Positions 6,772 through 7,610 of a stretch of 7,610 nt of DNA are shown here, in pieces. Source of the DNA: Verrucomicrobiota bacterium (GTDB lineage Bacteria; Verrucomicrobiota; Verrucomicrobiia; Opitutales; Opitutaceae); contig JAEWIY010000173.1 in NCBI GenBank assembly GCA_023386835.1, positions 1 to 7,610 on the forward strand, read 5' to 3'. The stretch's first letter is position 1. Every line of letters starts with the position of its first letter. The notes under the pieces were generated by a model that had not been told where the DNA came from, did not search any database, and saw only the letters and a program-made list of their open reading frames with translations. A program made the translations under genes and the position numbers.

Positions 6772-6819
6772 CCTGACGCGAGCGGCGACGGAAAGCGACC
6801 CCGTCGCCGCATCGTCAGG
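6772..6819 (-). terminator. Strong terminator-like hairpin after the symporter gene
   Basis: Read on the plus strand, CCTGACG (6772-6778) pairs with CGTCAGG (6813-6819), and GCGGCGACGG (6782-6791) pairs with CCGTCGCCGC (6801-6810). This gives 17 paired bases broken only by a 3x2 internal loop (CGA/AT), with a 9-base terminal loop. It begins 3 bases past the symporter stop codon, so it most likely ends that transcript and insulates the ytf operon. It lacks a run of T on the exit side, as is common for hairpins of this kind in GC-rich genomes. Confidence 0.7.
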
Positions 6820-6822
6820 CAA

Positions 6823-7610
6823 TCACCGCAGCCAGAAGCTGAAATAGAGGTAGATGCCGAGCACGAGCCCGAGGACGACGAGCGTGCCGAGCACGTCGGG
6901 CCAGCCCCAGGAGGCGCGGTTCTCCGCGCGTTGTTCCGGTGTCGTCGAACGGTAGGTCAGGCCGACGATCTGCGCCGGGTTGGGCGCCGGGGCGGTCAGC
7001 GACGCCGCGACGATGAGGACGACGCTGATCAAGAGCAGCCAGCCGGAGTAGTACAGGAAGTTGTAGCTGCCGACGGCATACAGGAACGTGCCGGGGTCCA
7101 GGAGGCCACCGCCAGCCATCGCCTGCAGGCAGAGCTTCAGCATGCCGAGGATGAAGCCGCCGACGAGGCCCACCATCGCTCCACGCGAGTTGATGCGGTT
7201 GAAGAAGAGCCCGAGCAGGAACGTGGCCGTGATCGGCGGAGCAAGGTAGCCTTGGACGGACTGCAGGTACTGATAAAGGCCGCCGCCGGAGACGAACTTC
7301 ATCACCGGGATCCAGACGATGCCCAGCACCACCACGATCGAGGTGGCGACCCGGCCGACGCGCACGTACTCCGCTTCGGTCCGCCCCGGCCGCAGTTTGC
7401 CGTAGATATCGACGGTGAAGAGCGTCGCGCAGGAGTTGAAAAGCGAAGCGAGCGAACTCATCAACGCGGACAACAGACCGGCCACCACGATGCCGCGCAG
7501 GCCGGTCGGCAGCAGGGACGCAACCATGGTCGGGAACACCGCGTCACCATTGAGTGAGCCGTCGGCTTTCGCCGGGATCGTCATCATGCCCTTGGTGTGC
7601 AGCGCGTAGC
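6823..7610 (-). CDS. Na+/sugar symporter, SSS (SGLT) family, 3' part
   Basis: This is the C-terminal 261 residues of a sodium:solute symporter. The reading frame stays open to the right window edge (YALHTKG precedes the first internal Met at 7587), so the start lies outside and that Met is not the true start. About six membrane helices remain. The segment ALMSSLASLFNSCATLFTVD matches the family helix that carries the Na2-site serines (SSLAS in vSGLT, a Na+/galactose symporter). QYLQSVQGYLAPPITATFLL followed by GLFFNRINSRGA closely resembles the YIQ...YLxPPIxAVFLL...RVNxxGA region of SGLT-type sugar carriers. The C-terminus ends in a last helix (GLVLGIYLYFSFWLR). It is a secondary importer that uses the Na+ gradient; a hexose or related sugar is the likely substrate, but the binding-site half is mostly missing. 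It is on the same strand as ytfQ and upstream of it, with a strong terminator between them, so it is probably a separate transcript. Confidence 0.9.
   Translation of the reverse strand, partial: YALHTKGMMTIPAKADGSLNGDAVFPTMVASLLPTGLRGIVVAGLLSALMSSLASLFNSCATLFTVDIYGKLRPGRTEAEYVRVGRVATSIVVVLGIVWIPVMKFVSGGGLYQYLQSVQGYLAPPITATFLLGLFFNRINSRGAMVGLVGGFILGMLKLCLQAMAGGGLLDPGTFLYAVGSYNFLYYSGWLLLISVVLIVAASLTAPAPNPAQIVGLTYRSTTPEQRAENRASWGWPDVLGTLVVLGLVLGIYLYFSFWLR

Noticed and set aside
6625..6822. 65-codon minus-strand frame in the symporter-ytfQ intergenic region
   Set aside because: It runs through the strong terminator hairpin, has a non-ATG start directly after the symporter stop, and its product is low-complexity Arg/Pro/Ala without family features.

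Overview
The window is high-GC bacterial DNA, about two thirds G+C by eye, and densely coding. Lnt and a lipobox-bearing binding protein point to a Gram-negative (diderm) bacterium. The SGLT-like symporter, a two-permease furanose-type ABC system and a long Lnt together suggest Verrucomicrobiota, perhaps Opitutaceae. That placement is inferred from general family knowledge; no marker gene in the window proves it.

Layout: a plus-strand gene for apolipoprotein N-acyltransferase (lnt, about 128-1936) fills the left quarter. It converges on a four-gene minus-strand operon read from right to left: ytfQ (substrate-binding lipoprotein, 6555-5584), ytfR (double ATPase, 5521-3974), ytfT (permease, 4002-2953) and yjfF (second permease, 2956-1994). 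ytfR/ytfT and ytfT/yjfF overlap; ytfQ and ytfR are separated by 62 bases that hold a small hairpin. An imperfect GC-rich hairpin lies in the 57-base gap between the convergent gene ends. To the right, a 267-base non-coding region holds the ytf leader and a very strong hairpin that ends the next minus-strand gene. That gene is the 3' part of a Na+/sugar symporter (SSS/SGLT family), cut by the window edge.

How the genes work together: YtfQ binds a sugar in the periplasm and delivers it to a heteromeric YtfT/YjfF membrane pore energised by YtfR. In E. coli the orthologous system takes up galactofuranose. Related two-permease systems import L-arabinose or fructose in other bacteria, so the substrate here is not settled. 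The SGLT-type symporter is a second sugar uptake route with its own terminator. Lnt is a housekeeping enzyme that would complete the lipid modification of lipoproteins, including the predicted lipoprotein YtfQ.

I see no mobile element, CRISPR array, tRNA, rRNA or toxin/defence module. The genes are recognisable members of known families. The less explained parts are the repeats in the ytfQ leader, the ytfQ-ytfR spacer with a ten-codon ORF joined to the ytfR start, and a charged insertion in Lnt. None of these amounts to strong evidence for a new system.
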